A DNA stretch of 64,000 nt from Anseongella ginsenosidimutans (GTDB taxonomy: Bacteria > Bacteroidota > Bacteroidia > Sphingobacteriales > Sphingobacteriaceae): positions 1,302,001 through 1,366,000 of the forward strand of contig NZ_CP042432.1 of the NCBI RefSeq assembly GCF_008033235.1, in the 5' to 3' direction. Shown in pieces: positions 16,344 through 25,900 of the stretch (position 1 is the stretch's first letter; the number at the start of each line of letters is the position of its first letter). A program made the translations under genes and the position numbers. The notes under the pieces are model-generated. The model was not told where the DNA came from and did not search any database. It worked only from the letters and a program-made list of their open reading frames with translations.

Positions 16344-17224
16344 GGCCAGTACTGATTTATTTTACGGCGAAGGAACGTGACGCTCCTGGCCAGCTGGTCC
16401 ATCCCCTCAACACCGTCTTCGATGCTGATCCAGCCATCAAATCCCACGCGCCTGAGTTCCGTAAAAATCGCGTCATAATTGTTGAGTCCCTTTCCGATCT
16501 CTCCGTGGCTGAGCCGCCTGGCATAACCGGTGGCCCCGCCTTCTTCACGACGCAGGTCTTCGATGGTCCCTTCCCGGAGGTAGCGGTCGCTGGCGTGCAT
16601 GGTCACTACCCGGTTGGAAACCTTGCGAAGCAGTTCCAGGGGGTCTTCTCCGGCCAGGTAAGTATTGCTGGGGTCGTAATTCACCCCGAAATGGGGATGG
16701 TCTATCCGTTCCACCAGCGCACAAAAAACATCCATTTTCTGGGCGAATTCAGGATACTCCCAGAAATCGTCTTTGTAATGGTTCTCAATGATCAGGGTAA
16801 TCCCCAGCCTCGCGGCGTACGGGAGGCATTCCCGAATGCATCCGGCTGCCAGGTTCAGGCCTTCTTCGATGGATAATTCCGGCCGCCGCTGTCCCGAAAG
16901 TACGCGGCAGTAGGAGCCGCCCAGCACCGCGGTCATGTCTATCCAATGTTTTTGCTTTTCGATCTCCCGCCGGCGGAACTCTTCGACGGGATGGGTAAAG
17001 TCCGGGGAACAGCACATCATGGGGATTACCAGGCCGTGGTCTTCTACCTGCCGGCGGAAAAGTGGCCAGTTCTTTTCATCAGCCATTTCCAGGAACCCGG
17101 CATACCATTCAAGGCCGTCGATATCCAGGGCAGCGGCCAGTTCAATCCATTCGGCAAGCCGCATGGATCCGTCCTTGCAAAGAGCCTGCATAAAGGCTTT
17201 GGGAAAGGCTGCTAACTGAGGCAT
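16340..17224 (-). CDS. Sugar phosphate isomerase/epimerase-like TIM-barrel protein
   Basis: 294 residues from the ATG at 17224 (MPQLAAFPKAFM), which begins 4 bp after the upstream stop; an ATG at 17248 would add eight residues. The AP endonuclease 2-like TIM barrel is recognisable, with probable metal ligands Glu in LIIENHYKDD, Asp in NYDPSN, His in VTMHASD and Glu in ISIEDGVEG. Such enzymes isomerise or epimerise keto sugars, and some act on 3-keto sugars. Position between the dehydrogenase and kinase genes supports a role in converting an oxidised sugar. Confidence 0.85.
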   Translation of the reverse strand: MPQLAAFPKAFMQALCKDGSMRLAEWIELAAALDIDGLEWYAGFLEMADEKNWPLFRRQVEDHGLVIPMMCCSPDFTHPVEEFRRREIEKQKHWIDMTAVLGGSYCRVLSGQRRPELSIEEGLNLAAGCIRECLPYAARLGITLIIENHYKDDFWEYPEFAQKMDVFCALVERIDHPHFGVNYDPSNTYLAGEDPLELLRKVSNRVVTMHASDRYLREGTIEDLRREEGGATGYARRLSHGEIGKGLNNYDAIFTELRRVGFDGWISIEDGVEGMDQLARSVTFLRRKINQYWP

Positions 17225-17228
17225 AGGA

Positions 17229-18257
17229 TCATGCAGGTTTAAGTACACTTTTTACCACGGCGCCGCTGTGCATCTTTTCAAAGGCTTCCCGCCATTCTGA
17301 AATCGGCCAGATGCCGCCTACAATGGGTCTGACGTCCAGTTGCCCGCTGGCCAGCAGAGCGATCACGCGTTCCCACATAGGCCAGTTATGGCTAAAGCTG
17401 CCGTGAAGGCTGATATTTTTTTGCACCAGCGGATCCAGCGAAAAAGTCAGCGGCTGCGGCCCCCAGCCGACTTTGGAGATAAAGCCGCCGGGCCGGACCA
17501 GGCGCAGGGCAATCTGAAGGGTAATGCTGGCCCCTGCTGCATCAATGACTCCGTCAACACCCAGGCCATCGCGCTCCAGCGCCCATTCTGTGGCGTCGCC
17601 AACCAGGGGATGGCAACCATATTGGCGGGCAATCTCAAGTCTTCCTCGGTCGGCCTCCAGGCCGAGTACCGCTACCTGGGCACCGCATAACCGGGCCATG
17701 GCGGCGCAAAGGATGCCAATGGTGCCGGGGCCCAGTACCAGGATGCGGTCGCCGGGGCGGATACGGACATTGCCAACCACCGCATTGTAGGCCACGCAGC
17801 AGGGCTCCGTCAGGCAGGCATATTCAAAAGAAAGAGCATCCGGGATGCGATGCAGGCACCGGGCGGGAACGCTTACATAGCGGGTCATGGCGCCGTTGAC
17901 GCCGTATCCGAAGCCCTTCCGGGAAGGATCCAGATTATACTGGCCGCAGCGTGAGAGAGGATTGTTCAGATCGATGATGGCGGCGGTTTCGCTTACTACG
18001 CGGTCACCTTCTTTCCATCCGCTGACCCGTCTGCCGGTTTCAGCGACGCGGCCGGCAAATTCATGGCCCAGTACCACCGGGTAGTTCACCGGCCAGCTAT
18101 GATCGCAGTTCCATTGGTGAATATCACTGCCACAAACCCCTACATTAGCTACTTCAAGCAATACATCTTCTTCGCCGATTTCCGGCCTGCTTACTTCACG
18201 GATCTCTACCGCGCCCTTTTCCGGGGCATAATTTACTACAGCAGCTGACTTTATCAT
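17229..18257 (-). CDS. Zinc-type medium-chain dehydrogenase (sorbitol dehydrogenase-like)
   Basis: 342 residues from the ATG at 18257 (MIKSAAVV); a start at 18287 is possible. Catalytic zinc ligands are Cys42 (VGVCGSD), His65-Glu66 (LGHEFAG) and Glu151 (LTEPCCVAYNAV). The NAD(P)-binding Rossmann motif is LGPGTIG (175-181). The structural-zinc lobe is degenerate: where four cysteines are expected (about 93-108) there is only Cys104. The enzyme probably oxidises or reduces a sugar or polyol hydroxyl in the cytoplasm. It is the middle gene of the five-gene operon. Confidence 0.88.
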   Translation of the reverse strand: MIKSAAVVNYAPEKGAVEIREVSRPEIGEEDVLLEVANVGVCGSDIHQWNCDHSWPVNYPVVLGHEFAGRVAETGRRVSGWKEGDRVVSETAAIIDLNNPLSRCGQYNLDPSRKGFGYGVNGAMTRYVSVPARCLHRIPDALSFEYACLTEPCCVAYNAVVGNVRIRPGDRILVLGPGTIGILCAAMARLCGAQVAVLGLEADRGRLEIARQYGCHPLVGDATEWALERDGLGVDGVIDAAGASITLQIALRLVRPGGFISKVGWGPQPLTFSLDPLVQKNISLHGSFSHNWPMWERVIALLASGQLDVRPIVGGIWPISEWREAFEKMHSGAVVKSVLKPA

Positions 18258-18349
18258 TGACTTATCTTTTTTTGAAATACGCGACACTCGCCTGGACCCG
18301 GTACGTCAATATTAAAATTAAGAATTCATTCTTATGTAATTTATGTTTT

Positions 18350-20062
18350 TTACAAATTTCTCTTTTTGAGTTCTTCCGCCGCGTAATTTGCCGCGCGGGC
18401 AGTAATGGCCATATAGGTCAGCGATGGATTTTGCGTGGAAGTGGAGGTCATGCAGGCTCCGTCCGTTACAAACACGTTTTTGCAGGCGTGAAATTGATTC
18501 CATTTGTTCAGCAAGGAGGTCTTGGGGTCTTTTCCCATCCTGACGCCGCCCATTTCGTGAATGTCCAGGCCGGGAGCCATGGGTTTATTCCTGGGCTGGA
18601 TATTGGTGAACCCGGCTGCCGCGAACATTTCCTCGAACTGTGCTAAATAATCCTTCCGCATTTTTTCGTCGTTGTCGTCATAGGCCACGGAGATCCGTAG
18701 CTGTGGAATTCCCCAGGCATCCTTGCGGTCGGGATCCAGGCTTACATAATTGCTTTCTTTGGGAATTGTTTCCGCCATCATGTGGGAGCCTACTCTCCAG
18801 GGGCCAAGTTGCGGGTTCAGGATGTTTTCCTTTAATTCCGTTCCAAAGCCACCCGTATCCCTGTCCAGGCCCCTGTGTGCGGAAAAGCCGGCTGCATAGC
18901 CCCTGAGGAAATCCGTTTCCTGTTTGAACACGTTCCTGAACCGGGGGACATAACCTCCGGTGGGCCTTCGCCCGTCAGTGGTGAATTCTTTAAGCCCGTC
19001 GAACTCCGCGCTGATGGTGGCGCTATAATTATGAAAAGCGACGTATTTTCCGAGTAAGCCATTATCATTACCCAGCCCCGCCGGGAAGCGGCCGGAAACA
19101 GAATTCAGCAAAACAAGGTTTGTATTCACCGAACCGGCGTTCACGAAAATGATCTTTGCATAGTATTCCGTTTCTTCCTTCGTATTTGCGTCAATGACCC
19201 GCACGCCGCTTGCCCTGCCCTTTTGTTCATCATAAAGAATGGAATGAACCACGGAAAAGGGCCGCAACGTTAAATGCCCTGACTTTGCCGCCCAGGGAAG
19301 GGTAGATGAGTTACTGCTGTAATAGCCTCCCAGCGGGCAGCCCCGGTTGCAAAGCGTGCGGCTCAGGCATTGTCCCCGTCCCTGTTCCAGGTGAACAGGT
19401 TCCGGCCTGGATAAATGAGCGCAGCGCCCGCTGATAATATGACGTCCTTTAAATTTTTCGCTGACCTGCTTTTTGAAATAATCCTCTACGGCATTAAGCG
19501 GGAAGCCCGGTAAAAATTCCCCGTCCGGCAATTCCTGTAAGCCGTCCTTATTGCCCGCAATGCCGGCGAACTTCTCCACGTGGCTGTACCAGGGTGCAAT
19601 ATCTGCATACCTGATGGGCCAGTCAACGGCAAAACCATCCCTTGCCGGCCCTGAAAAGTCAAAGTCGCTCCAGCGCTGGGTTTGCCTTGCCCAGAGCAGC
19701 GAACGTCCGCCTACCTGGTAAGCCCTGATCCAGTCAAATTCCTTTTCCTGGATATAGGGATGTTCCTTGTCTTTAACAAAGAAATGCGCTGTTGATTCGC
19801 CGAAGGCATAGCAGCGCCCGACAACCGGGTTTTCTTTTTTTACGGCAAGAGGCAATTCTCCGCGGTGTTCAAATTCAAAAGGGTACATATTGGCGGTGGG
19901 ATAGTCTTTTATATGCTTTACGTCCCTGCCTCTTTCCAAAACCAGCGTTTTCAAGCCATTGTCTGTCAATTCCTTGGCCGCCCATCCGCCGCTCATACCG
20001 GAACCTATTACAATGGCGTCGAACGTTCGTTCTTTTATACTGTTAATATTCAAATAAGCCAT
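18350..20062 (-). CDS. GMC-family FAD-dependent oxidoreductase
   Basis: 570 residues. The FAD-binding GSGMSGG motif is at 20-26, and the C-terminal GMC domain contains HEMGGVRMGKDP and STQNPSLTYMAIT, supplying the active-site His and Asn. Together with the gluconate 2-dehydrogenase subunit 3-like gene 11 bp upstream this matches membrane-associated sugar dehydrogenases, including glucoside 3-dehydrogenases that make 3-keto sugars. The protein itself has no clear signal peptide, so export would have to be with the small subunit's Tat-like leader. No cytochrome c subunit is adjacent. Confidence 0.88.
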   Translation of the reverse strand: MAYLNINSIKERTFDAIVIGSGMSGGWAAKELTDNGLKTLVLERGRDVKHIKDYPTANMYPFEFEHRGELPLAVKKENPVVGRCYAFGESTAHFFVKDKEHPYIQEKEFDWIRAYQVGGRSLLWARQTQRWSDFDFSGPARDGFAVDWPIRYADIAPWYSHVEKFAGIAGNKDGLQELPDGEFLPGFPLNAVEDYFKKQVSEKFKGRHIISGRCAHLSRPEPVHLEQGRGQCLSRTLCNRGCPLGGYYSSNSSTLPWAAKSGHLTLRPFSVVHSILYDEQKGRASGVRVIDANTKEETEYYAKIIFVNAGSVNTNLVLLNSVSGRFPAGLGNDNGLLGKYVAFHNYSATISAEFDGLKEFTTDGRRPTGGYVPRFRNVFKQETDFLRGYAAGFSAHRGLDRDTGGFGTELKENILNPQLGPWRVGSHMMAETIPKESNYVSLDPDRKDAWGIPQLRISVAYDDNDEKMRKDYLAQFEEMFAAAGFTNIQPRNKPMAPGLDIHEMGGVRMGKDPKTSLLNKWNQFHACKNVFVTDGACMTSTSTQNPSLTYMAITARAANYAAEELKKRNL

Positions 20063-20073
20063 ATCTTTTCAGT

Positions 20074-20604
20074 TTAACTTGCTTTCACAGGGAAATAGCC
20101 ATTGTATCTTCCCGGCGCCATCTCGTAAATAAGCTGCTTGGTCATTACGTACTCCGAACTCAGGTAGCCCTGCAGCGTTTTCTGTTTCATGATCTGATAG
20201 AAATCGAAGATCTCCGCCGGAAGCGAGGCTTTATTTTCGATGTCGCTGATAAGCTCCTGCCGTTGTTCCGGCTTACATTTGGTAAATGAAGCCCCAAAAC
20301 GTTCTTTCGCAACCTGGTCTGCCTGCCCCAGGCCCTTGATGAATTTCTGCTGCGCGTCCTTTTCATAGCAGTCGTCGAGCATCTTTAAGACAAAGAGGTG
20401 TACGCCAAGTTCTTTTGCGCCGGGAGTATCGGTTGCCGGGATGATCGTTCCCGCAATTTCGGCCAGCGTTTTTTCCTGCTCGCCGCTAAGAATAATGTTG
20501 CTGAGCTTGATAGCCGCATTTCCCGGCCCGCTCAGGCAGGAGGGCAGTAAAGCAAGCCCTCCTGCTACAACGACTAATTGCCTGATGGCTGTTCTTCTTT
20601 TCAT
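20074..20604 (-). CDS. Gluconate 2-dehydrogenase subunit 3-like protein
   Basis: 176 residues. The N-terminus KRRTAIRQLVVVAGGLALLPSC resembles a twin-arginine leader ending in a lipobox. The remainder matches the gluconate_2-dh3 family (LAEIAGTIIPATDTPGAKELGVHLFVLKML). This small subunit accompanies GMC dehydrogenases and is thought to escort or stabilise the flavoprotein during export. It is now the first gene of the operon; 28 bp upstream lies the tail of a broken susD, so the operon has lost its original head and promoter. Confidence 0.87.
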   Translation of the reverse strand: MKRRTAIRQLVVVAGGLALLPSCLSGPGNAAIKLSNIILSGEQEKTLAEIAGTIIPATDTPGAKELGVHLFVLKMLDDCYEKDAQQKFIKGLGQADQVAKERFGASFTKCKPEQRQELISDIENKASLPAEIFDFYQIMKQKTLQGYLSSEYVMTKQLIYEMAPGRYNGYFPVKAS

Positions 20605-20632
20605 GACTCAATTTCGCGTTGCTACCCGGTGG

Positions 20633-20782
20633 TTAATAGCCGGGATTTTGTGCTAAATAAGGCGTTCGGTCTTCCGCATACCCCGTAGCGAGTATCTGGG
20701 CTTCGGGAATGGGAAAATACATTTTATATTCTGTAAATGCGGGGGCGGCTGCAAATTTTTCCAGCTGATTTTTTCTGTTATC
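20633..20782 (-). pseudogene. C-terminal relic of a SusD gene
   Basis: The minus strand encodes 49 codons ending FPIPEAQILATGYAEDRTPYL-AQNPGY-stop. The FPIP block and the final QNPGY are the usual C-terminus of SusD/RagB proteins. Upstream an in-frame TAA (20783-20785) precedes it and nothing SusD-like follows. The rest of susD and its susC are absent, replaced by the divergent ECF sigma locus. The remainder of the 346-bp gap (20783-20950) should hold the sigma promoter, but I see no consensus match. Confidence 0.8.
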
Positions 20783-20950
20783 TTATCGGTCCCTCCACAA
20801 TAGTAGTCTTTACGGAAAGCATATTGTTCTCTTATTTGTCAAACACCCGGTACTTTGCAAAGAGTGTTGAAGAAATCGGGGCGCATGCCGGGATCCATAT
20901 TTTTCACCCTGGCTTTCCCGTTACATTAAAAGTTCTAAATTCGCTATATA

Positions 20951-21547
20951 ATGGCGCGCGCTTCCCGATATCGTATGTGCAGTGATGCGGAACTGGCTGA
21001 ATTTTTGCGGTCGGGGGATCCCGTAGCGTTCGCAGAGGTTTATGACCGGTATAATACGGTGCTGCTTGCTCATGCTTTCCGTAAGCTGGAGAACAGGGAA
21101 GAGGCCAGGGACATTGTACAGGAAACCTTTTCCCTGGTATGGCAAAGGCGGGAACACCTGGACCCGGGAAGCAACCTTTCCGGCTATTTGTTTACCACGG
21201 TCCGTAACCTGGTACTGAATTGTTTTGCCCACAGGAAGGTAAAGGACAAATACCATCTTTCCATGGAACAATTCGCGGCCGCATACGGCAAAAGCCAGGA
21301 GGCGGCAGATCACCTGATCCGCGAAAAACAGCTGGCCGACGCCATCGGGCGGGAGATCGAAGAGCTTCCCGCCCGCATGAGAAATGTGTTCAAGCTTAGC
21401 CGACGGGAACACCTGGATCACAAAGAAATTGCTTCGCGGCTGCGGATATCGGAGCAAACGGTTTCCTCGCACATCACCCATGCGCTTAAAATACTGAGAA
21501 CCAGGCTTAGTACATTGCTGCTGTTTTTTTTCTTATTATTTTCTTAA
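20951..21547 (+). CDS. ECF sigma factor, Bacteroidota FecI-like
   Basis: 198 residues. Region 2 (about 25-90) includes NREEARDIVQETFSLVWQRRE; region 4 (about 130-185) ends with a helix-turn-helix (LRISEQTVSSHITHALKILRTRL). The C-terminus is a hydrophobic run (TLLLFFFLLFS), a feature of the SusC-linked sigma factors of this phylum. It is followed by FecR, SusC and SusD on the same strand. The expected circuit is that substrate binding to the SusC STN domain relieves FecR and frees this sigma factor to transcribe the susC-susD operon. Confidence 0.93.
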   Translation: MARASRYRMCSDAELAEFLRSGDPVAFAEVYDRYNTVLLAHAFRKLENREEARDIVQETFSLVWQRREHLDPGSNLSGYLFTTVRNLVLNCFAHRKVKDKYHLSMEQFAAAYGKSQEAADHLIREKQLADAIGREIEELPARMRNVFKLSRREHLDHKEIASRLRISEQTVSSHITHALKILRTRLSTLLLFFFLLFS

Positions 21548-21600
21548 AAAAATTTCCCTGTTGACCCGGGCTTGCCTGTATAGTAACTAGTTTGGCAATC

Positions 21601-22791
21601 ATGGAAAAGGACAGGATCGAAACTTTATTGGACAAATACCGCCGTGGAGATATCAAGGAAGAGGAAAGGGCTTTCCTGGAAAACTGGTATGTGGAATACC
21701 GTGAATACGGACATGATGCCTATGATGCCGGAGAACTGCTCGAAGACTCTGCTGCCGTGAAATCCAGGCTTCAAGGTTCGGTTCTTCCAATAAAACAAAG
21801 AAAGCGGTTCCTTTATGCTGCCGCCGCCACCGCCGGCCTCGTTTTAATCAGCGGCCTTTATTTATACAGGGAAGGCCTTGACCCGGATCAGTTTATGCAC
21901 CGGGAAGCAGCGGGCCTCTCTTCTGCCGCCGGTATCTCGCCCGGAGGTAACAAAGCTACTCTTGCATTCCTGGCCGGCACTCCCGGAAGCGGCGGTAACG
22001 ATGCTGTCGGCCTCATTCACCTCAGCAGCGAAAAAGAAGGCATCGTTACCGATGGTGGAAAATTGCTGTACAGCGACGGGACGGCTATAGAAGGTCGTTC
22101 GCAGCAGGACGGCGGCGATTCCAGGTATGCAGTATTATCCACTCCCAGGGGCGGGCAATACCAGGTGCGTCTGCCGGATGGCTCCCGGGTATGGCTCAAC
22201 GCCTCTTCCACCTTAACCTATCCCCTGTCATTTGAAGGGCTGAAAGAACGCCGTATTTCGTTGAGCGGAGAAGCCTACTTCGAGGTGGCGAAAGACGCGG
22301 CGAAGCCCTTCCTGGTATCCACCCAGGGGCAAACGGTAGAAGTACTCGGTACGCGCTTCAATATCAGCAGTTATTCGGCCGAGCCGGTCGTGAAAACGAC
22401 GCTGCTGGAAGGGTCCCTTAAAGTAACGCCTGTTCGTGAAGATGCCGGTGATAAAGATGCCCGTGAGAAAGATGCCGGCCGCCTGCTCGCTCCGGGCCAG
22501 CAATCCGCGATTCTCGAAGGTAGTGTTACGGTGAAACAAGTGGATGCGGATGAAGTGGTGGCCTGGAAAAACGGGTATTTCCAGTTCAATAACAAGAACC
22601 TGGAAACAGCGCTCGTTGAACTTGCGCGTTGGTATGACGTGGAGATCGAATACGGGAACGAGAAAATACGGAAACAGGAGCTGGCAGGCACTATTTCCAG
22701 GTATGCAACTATTTCAGAGGTGCTGGAGAAAATGGAGCTGGCCGGGTTGATGCACTTCCGGGTAGAGGGAAGAAAGATCATTGTAGAATAA
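21601..22791 (+). CDS. FecR-family anti-sigma factor
   Basis: 396 residues from the ATG at 21601; a TTG nine bases earlier is less likely. A cytoplasmic N-terminal segment binds sigma, one transmembrane helix lies near residues 62-80 (LYAAAATAGLVLISGLYLY), and the periplasmic FecR domain contains LSTPRGGQYQVRLPDGSRVWLNASSTLTYP. A C-terminal DUF4974/STN-like domain ends the protein. A repetitive Asp/Ala stretch (REDAGDKDAREKDAG) interrupts the FecR domain. It should hold the sigma factor at 20951 and respond to the SusC at 22964. Confidence 0.92.
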   Translation: MEKDRIETLLDKYRRGDIKEEERAFLENWYVEYREYGHDAYDAGELLEDSAAVKSRLQGSVLPIKQRKRFLYAAAATAGLVLISGLYLYREGLDPDQFMHREAAGLSSAAGISPGGNKATLAFLAGTPGSGGNDAVGLIHLSSEKEGIVTDGGKLLYSDGTAIEGRSQQDGGDSRYAVLSTPRGGQYQVRLPDGSRVWLNASSTLTYPLSFEGLKERRISLSGEAYFEVAKDAAKPFLVSTQGQTVEVLGTRFNISSYSAEPVVKTTLLEGSLKVTPVREDAGDKDAREKDAGRLLAPGQQSAILEGSVTVKQVDADEVVAWKNGYFQFNNKNLETALVELARWYDVEIEYGNEKIRKQELAGTISRYATISEVLEKMELAGLMHFRVEGRKIIVE

Positions 22792-22874
22792 CCTAAACAC
22801 AATAAAAATGACCTCACAAAACGACCCCTAGAGATTCCCTGCGTAAAAAAAACGGCCGGGGACAGAAATAAAAA

Positions 22875-22899
22875 CCGGGAGCGCTCGCAACACTCCCGG
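22875..22899 (+). promoter_or_regulatory. Stem-loop between fecR and susC
   Basis: CCGGGAG (22875-22881) pairs perfectly with CTCCCGG (22893-22899) in the 172-bp fecR-susC spacer. No T-tract follows, so it is not a simple terminator. The second ECF locus has a comparable hairpin in the same place (50176-50214). Confidence 0.5.
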
Positions 22900-22963
22900 G
22901 CAATATCTGGCCCCATCCAAATGGTATTGGAAACCTTTTGTTGAACTTAAACCAGATTTTCAA

Positions 22964-25900
22964 ATGTACGAACATTCTATTAAACTGCTGCGTACTATGA
23001 AGTTGATTGCTGTTTTGCTGACAGTTTCGATTATGCAGGTCAGTGCCGGCGGCTTCGCGCAAAACCTTACCTTCAGCCAGGACGACGTAAGCATCAAACA
23101 GATTTTTAAGGAGATCAGGAAGCAAACGGGCTACGATGTCTTTTACCTGCCCCGGATGGTTGACGCCGGCAGGCGGCTGCAGGTGAATTTTGATAATGCT
23201 CCGCTGGAACAGGTTATGGAGCGATGCCTGGAGGGGTATCCGCTGACTTATGTCATTGACGACAAGACCATCGTGATAACAAGGAAGCTGTCCTTCCCCC
23301 GGCCTGAAGATTTCACTACCGCTGAAAAAGCCCAGCAGGCAGTCAGCGGGCAGGTCACCGATAGCATCGGAGCCCCCTTGCCGGGGGTGGCGGTGCAGGT
23401 AAAGGGTACCAGCACAGGCAGCATAACCGACGAGGAGGGCCGGTATGAATTGCCTGCACTGGAAGACGGCGCCGTACTGGTATTCAACCTGATGGGCTTC
23501 TTCAGCCAGGAGATTCCCGTGAATGGACGTGGGGTAATTGACCTGGTAATGAAGGTCGAAGAATCACAGCTTGAAGAAGTAGTGGTGGTTGGATACGGAA
23601 CGCAGAAAAGGACAAGCCTGACTAGTGCTGTCTCGGATATTAAGGGCGAAGAATTGACCAGGCGGCCGGTAGCAAATGCGCCGCAGGCCTTACAGGGGCT
23701 TGCCCCGGGAGTCACGGTCATGGACCGCGGCGGGGCGCCCGGCAAGTCAAACGCCACCATCCGCATACGAGGCATCACTACCCTGGGCGCTAATGACCCC
23801 CTGGTAGTCGTAGACGGGATAGAACAAAGCCTTCAGGATCTGAATCCCAACGACATTGCCTCCGTAACCGTGCTGAAGGACGCCGCTTCTACCGCGATTT
23901 ATGGTTCCAGAGCGGCGAACGGTGTGGTGCTGGTCACCACCAAACGCGCGGAAACCGGTACGCTTTCGGTGAATTATAATGGTTATTATGCCGTTCAGCA
24001 AAGCATTTACAATCCCGAACACATGGGACTGGAAGATTTTATGCGGCTTGAGAATACAGGCTTCGTGAATGCGGGTAAAGAACCCAAGTACACCGAAACA
24101 GAGATCCAGGAATGGGTGAACGCGACTGACCGCTATAAATACCCGTTGCCCAACGTTTGGTTTGACGTATTCCTTGATCCGGCTCCCCAGCAAAGCCATA
24201 CCTTGTCGCTATCTGGGGGAACCGAACAGATCAAGGCCCTGTTCTCTGTAAACTATTACAAACAGGATGGTATTATCCCTACATCAACAGGCGACAGGAA
24301 GGACGTCCGTCTAAACACGGATTTTAAGGTTTCCGACCGGATCAGTCTGTCCGGTGATTTTAACTACCGGGTAAAAGAATACGCTGCGCCTCTCCATGAG
24401 GACGCAGCGTTCAGGTATATGCTCAGCGGCTCCAATTTTGCAGTTCCCGTATATCCTGACGGGACCTATGGGCTGGGTTCGGAAAATTATAGCCCCCTGG
24501 TAACCGCTGTTATGGATGGTACATCCGATTTTGCCGATAACTACGCGTTCATTAACCTGAAGGGAAACATTGAGATCCTTAAGGGCCTCAGGTTTCAGAC
24601 ACAATATGCCGTCAAGTATGAACAATATTACCGTAAGGACTTCGCCAACGATTATGAAATACGGGACTATTATAACAAGGACAATATTCTGAAATCCGTT
24701 GGCCCCAATAGCCTTACGGAGATACGCAATAATAGCAAGGAGTATACCTTGAATAACCTGCTCGTGTACGATGCGAACTGGAGTGATCATGCCCTGAACG
24801 CGACGCTCGGCTATTCGCAAATCTCCCATGACGCATCGGAGCTGTCAGCTTCCAGGAACGATTTTTATAATAATGAGATTCAGGCCATCTCACAAGGCTC
24901 AGCCGACTCGCGGGACAATGACGGCCTGGATTTTGACTGGGGCCTGCGTTCTTATTTTGGCCGGGCAACCTATAACTACAGCGGGAAATATTTCCTGGAG
25001 GCCAGCGCCCGTTATGATGGCTCTTCGCGTTTTACCGGGGATAATAAATACAGCTTCTTTCCCTCTGTTTCAGGCGCATGGAGAATTTCCCGGGAGCCTT
25101 TCTGGGATGGAGCCCGGAGCGTGGTCAACGAGTTTAAGCTAAGGGGGTCCTGGGGGAAGACCGGCAACCAGGCGGTAGACCTGTACTCGTACTTTGAAAC
25201 CCTGGCTGCCCTGAATTATAATTTCGGCGGTAACGGCGTTCAGGGCATTATCCAGCAAGCGCTCGCCAACGAGGCCCTGACCTGGGAAACTACCGTTCAA
25301 ACCGATGTGGGTGTAGATCTTGAATTCCTGAACGGCAAATTCGGGCTAACATTTGACTATTATGTGAAGAATACCGAGGGAATCTTGCTCGACTTGCCCA
25401 TACCGTCAGTCATCGGCCTCACCGCACCTCCCCAAAATGCCGGCGTTGTTGAGAATAAAGGATGGGAAGTGTCTGTTACCCATCAAAACGACACGCATGA
25501 TTTTCGCTATGCGATCACGGCTAACGTATCGGACGTGCGTAACAAGATCGTAAGCCTTGCCGGTACAGGGCCGTATATCAGCGGCAGCCCCAATGAGATC
25601 CTGACCATCCGGAAAGAGGGCCTCCCGATAGACGCTTACATCGGTTATAAGACCCTTGGTTTTTTTCAATCTGAAGAAGACGTCGCAAACTATGCCCTGT
25701 TTGATCCCGCCACTTCGGTGGGCGATGTGAAATACGCTGATATCAACGAGGATGGCGCCATTAATTCGGAAGATTATGTCATGATAGGCTCCAGCATACC
25801 GCGCTATACATTCGGCCTGAATATGAATTTCGGCTATAAGAATTTCGATATGAATGTGTTTTTCCAGGGTGTGGGGAAGGTGAACGGACTGCCCTCAGGC

